A stretch of 19,469 bases of DNA from positions 1 to 19,469 of the forward strand of contig JAKOGH010000651.1 of assembly GCA_024811115.1 (NCBI GenBank), in the 5' to 3' direction. Positions 18,266 through 19,469 of the stretch are shown piece by piece. The notes below the pieces were generated by a model that worked only from the letters and a program-made list of their open reading frames with translations, did not search any database and had not been told where the DNA came from. This stretch comes from Terana coerulea (Eukaryota > Basidiomycota > Agaricomycetes > Polyporales > Phanerochaetaceae). Positions within the stretch are counted from its first letter, which is position 1. The number at the start of each line of letters is the position of its first letter. A program made the position numbers and the translations under genes.

Positions 18266-19450
18266 CTATGTAGGACTTGGTCCGTCACTTTCCATGGGCT
18301 GGCCCTTCTGCGTCCACCCTATCAGCCTCCGCATTTCTGCCACATCCACTACGCCCCGCACGTCCGCTCTGTCGCTATCCGCAGCAACGCATATCGCCTC
18401 TGCAACGTGGTCCACGTGAATGGGTGGGATCGTAAGCGCGTTGGCCATCGAGTCCAGCGGACTCGGTGAGACAAGAGAGGACTGAGATGCTGGACGTGGA
18501 CCCAGACCGGCGATGGAACGGAGGAAGCCTGACGGCGTCGGGATCCCCGGCGGGACCTTAGAATGGAGGGACGCTGAGAGGTCCAGCAACGCCGCGACTG
18601 GAGACGTGAGCGGGCGGAAGTGAGGATGGTATATGAGGCCTGGTCGGTCAGTAATCGCACCAAATGAATAGATGAGTTCGTCAATGCCTCATCAATGAAA
18701 GGCGTGGTGTACGCACTCGGTCGCATATACACACCACGACACTCGGGCACGCTCGCCGTCATGCGCTCAATACCAAGCTCGGCCTCGCGCTTGGTCTCGA
18801 CGTATCGCGCGGAGATGAACGGCCGGAAGATGTCTTCTGCGGAGACATACACGAACGCACGGGGTCTGTCCAATGACACGTCGGGCTTGCTCGACACGAA
18901 GGCTTCACAGACACGGAGGGCTACGAGAGTTCCATTCAAGAACTCAATTCAGCGCATACCTGGGAATCACGTACCCGTGTCGCGATTCAGCTCGTCATAC
19001 CCGCCTGCCTTCGCACGTTCCTCCAATGGATTGCTGCTCGCGAAGGGCAAAGGTAGCGCCCTGGCCAACGCCGCAAGGTCGCCGTTCTTCAGTGCATTCT
19101 TGTATCGCGCATCCTCCAGCAGTGTTCCGATGGTGTGCACGACTGCTGTCTGCCCCGACAGGAGGTGCGCGTATGTCTCCGGACGCAGCGCGTCCGCTTT
19201 CTGCCAGTTCACCTGTAGGCCAAGAAATGAACGCATAATGAGCCTATGTTGCGAGTGCGCGCAAGGAGGAAGGCAACACTTTGGATGTCCACGCCGGTGA
19301 GTGGCCCTTTGGCGTCGTGTACGGTTTCCCGGACGAGCTAGAGTGGGGACGGGCTGTGGGCGTGCTGCCGGACGCTACGCCATGGGGGGACGAACCTTAT
19401 GCTGGTAACCTGGAAGCCGCGTGCCAGGGCTGTCTTACACACGGCCGAGC
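18266..19450 (-). CDS. COQ11-like mitochondrial NAD(P)-fold protein (5' end beyond window)
   Basis: Coq11 (yeast YLR290C; related to the complex I subunit NDUFA9) is an atypical short-chain dehydrogenase-fold protein that associates with the coenzyme Q synthesis complex in mitochondria. Exons seen (minus) are 19396-19450, 19280-19337, 18975-19212, 18717-18920 and 18266-18639. They are joined by introns of 54-77 nt, all in one frame without breaks, about 309 codons. Conserved pieces: GSAVCKTALARGFQVTSI (end of the dinucleotide-binding turn), SGKPYTTPKGHSPAW, VNWQKADALRPETYAHLL, VVHTIGTLLED, GGYDELNRDTALRVCEAF, FVYVSAEDIF, the catalytic-type ARYVETKREAE (Tyr-x3-Lys), MRPSLIYHP and NALTIPPIHVDHVAEAI. 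Upstream of 19450 the frame has a stop, and CAG at 19451-19453 fits an acceptor, so the first exon with the Gly-rich motif and presequence should lie to the right of the window. The donor at 19274-19279 (GTGTTG) is weak, but the splice is supported by the protein match. Confidence 0.85.
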
Positions 19451-19469
19451 CTGCTCAATTTCCTCAGCG

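Overview
The window looks like nuclear DNA of a filamentous basidiomycete, probably an Agaricomycete. Protein genes are compact and split by many GT-AG introns of about 49-77 nt. Genes lie a few hundred bases apart on both strands, and the gene families (fungal SCAMP, RlpA-like secreted protein, Csm3/Swi3, NTM1-type methyltransferase, mitochondrial-type adenylate kinase, COQ11-like protein) fit that group. The gene models below were spliced by hand from the sequence. Family names come from recognised motifs, not from a search.

Left third (1-8000): a damaged minus-strand gene at 495-2236 encodes a conserved fungal protein of unknown function, possibly mitochondrial. It has frame breaks and an in-frame stop. 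Right upstream of it, on the same strand, lies a non-LTR retrotransposon (LINE) of about 5.7 kb, at about 2273-8000. Read 5' to 3' on the minus strand it carries an apurinic-type endonuclease, a reverse transcriptase with FYVDD, an RNase H, a Cys/His C-terminal motif and an AAAAAT-repeat tail. Its frame is broken many times.

Middle (8000-13465): 8000-9813 holds no gene I can support, only weak ORFs, a few inverted repeats and one ORF with a mitochondrial-presequence-like start. A complete nine-exon SCAMP gene (minus, 9814-11033) is divergent from a five-exon gene for a secreted RlpA-like double-psi beta-barrel protein (plus, 11770-12823). The 11034-11769 interval serves both, with a TATA-like element and a likely 5' UTR intron on the RlpA side.

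Right (13466-19469): a Csm3/Swi3/TIPIN-type replication-fork protein (minus) and an N-terminal protein methyltransferase (plus) are divergent and share a 242 bp promoter containing an ACGCGT (MCB) box. An adenylate kinase (minus) converges on the methyltransferase. A COQ11-like NAD(P)-fold gene (minus) runs off the right end.

The main oddity is that the frame breaks I could place all behave as single missing bases, several beside homopolymers, including in two housekeeping-type genes. This suggests base-level sequence errors in part of the window. The LINE and the left gene may therefore be less degraded than they look. I found no clear novel multigene system. The most interesting leads are the MCB box at the Csm3 promoter, the repeated MWD motifs in the Csm3 tail, the Cys-module/RlpA secreted protein, and the LINE sitting about 36 bp from a candidate start codon.
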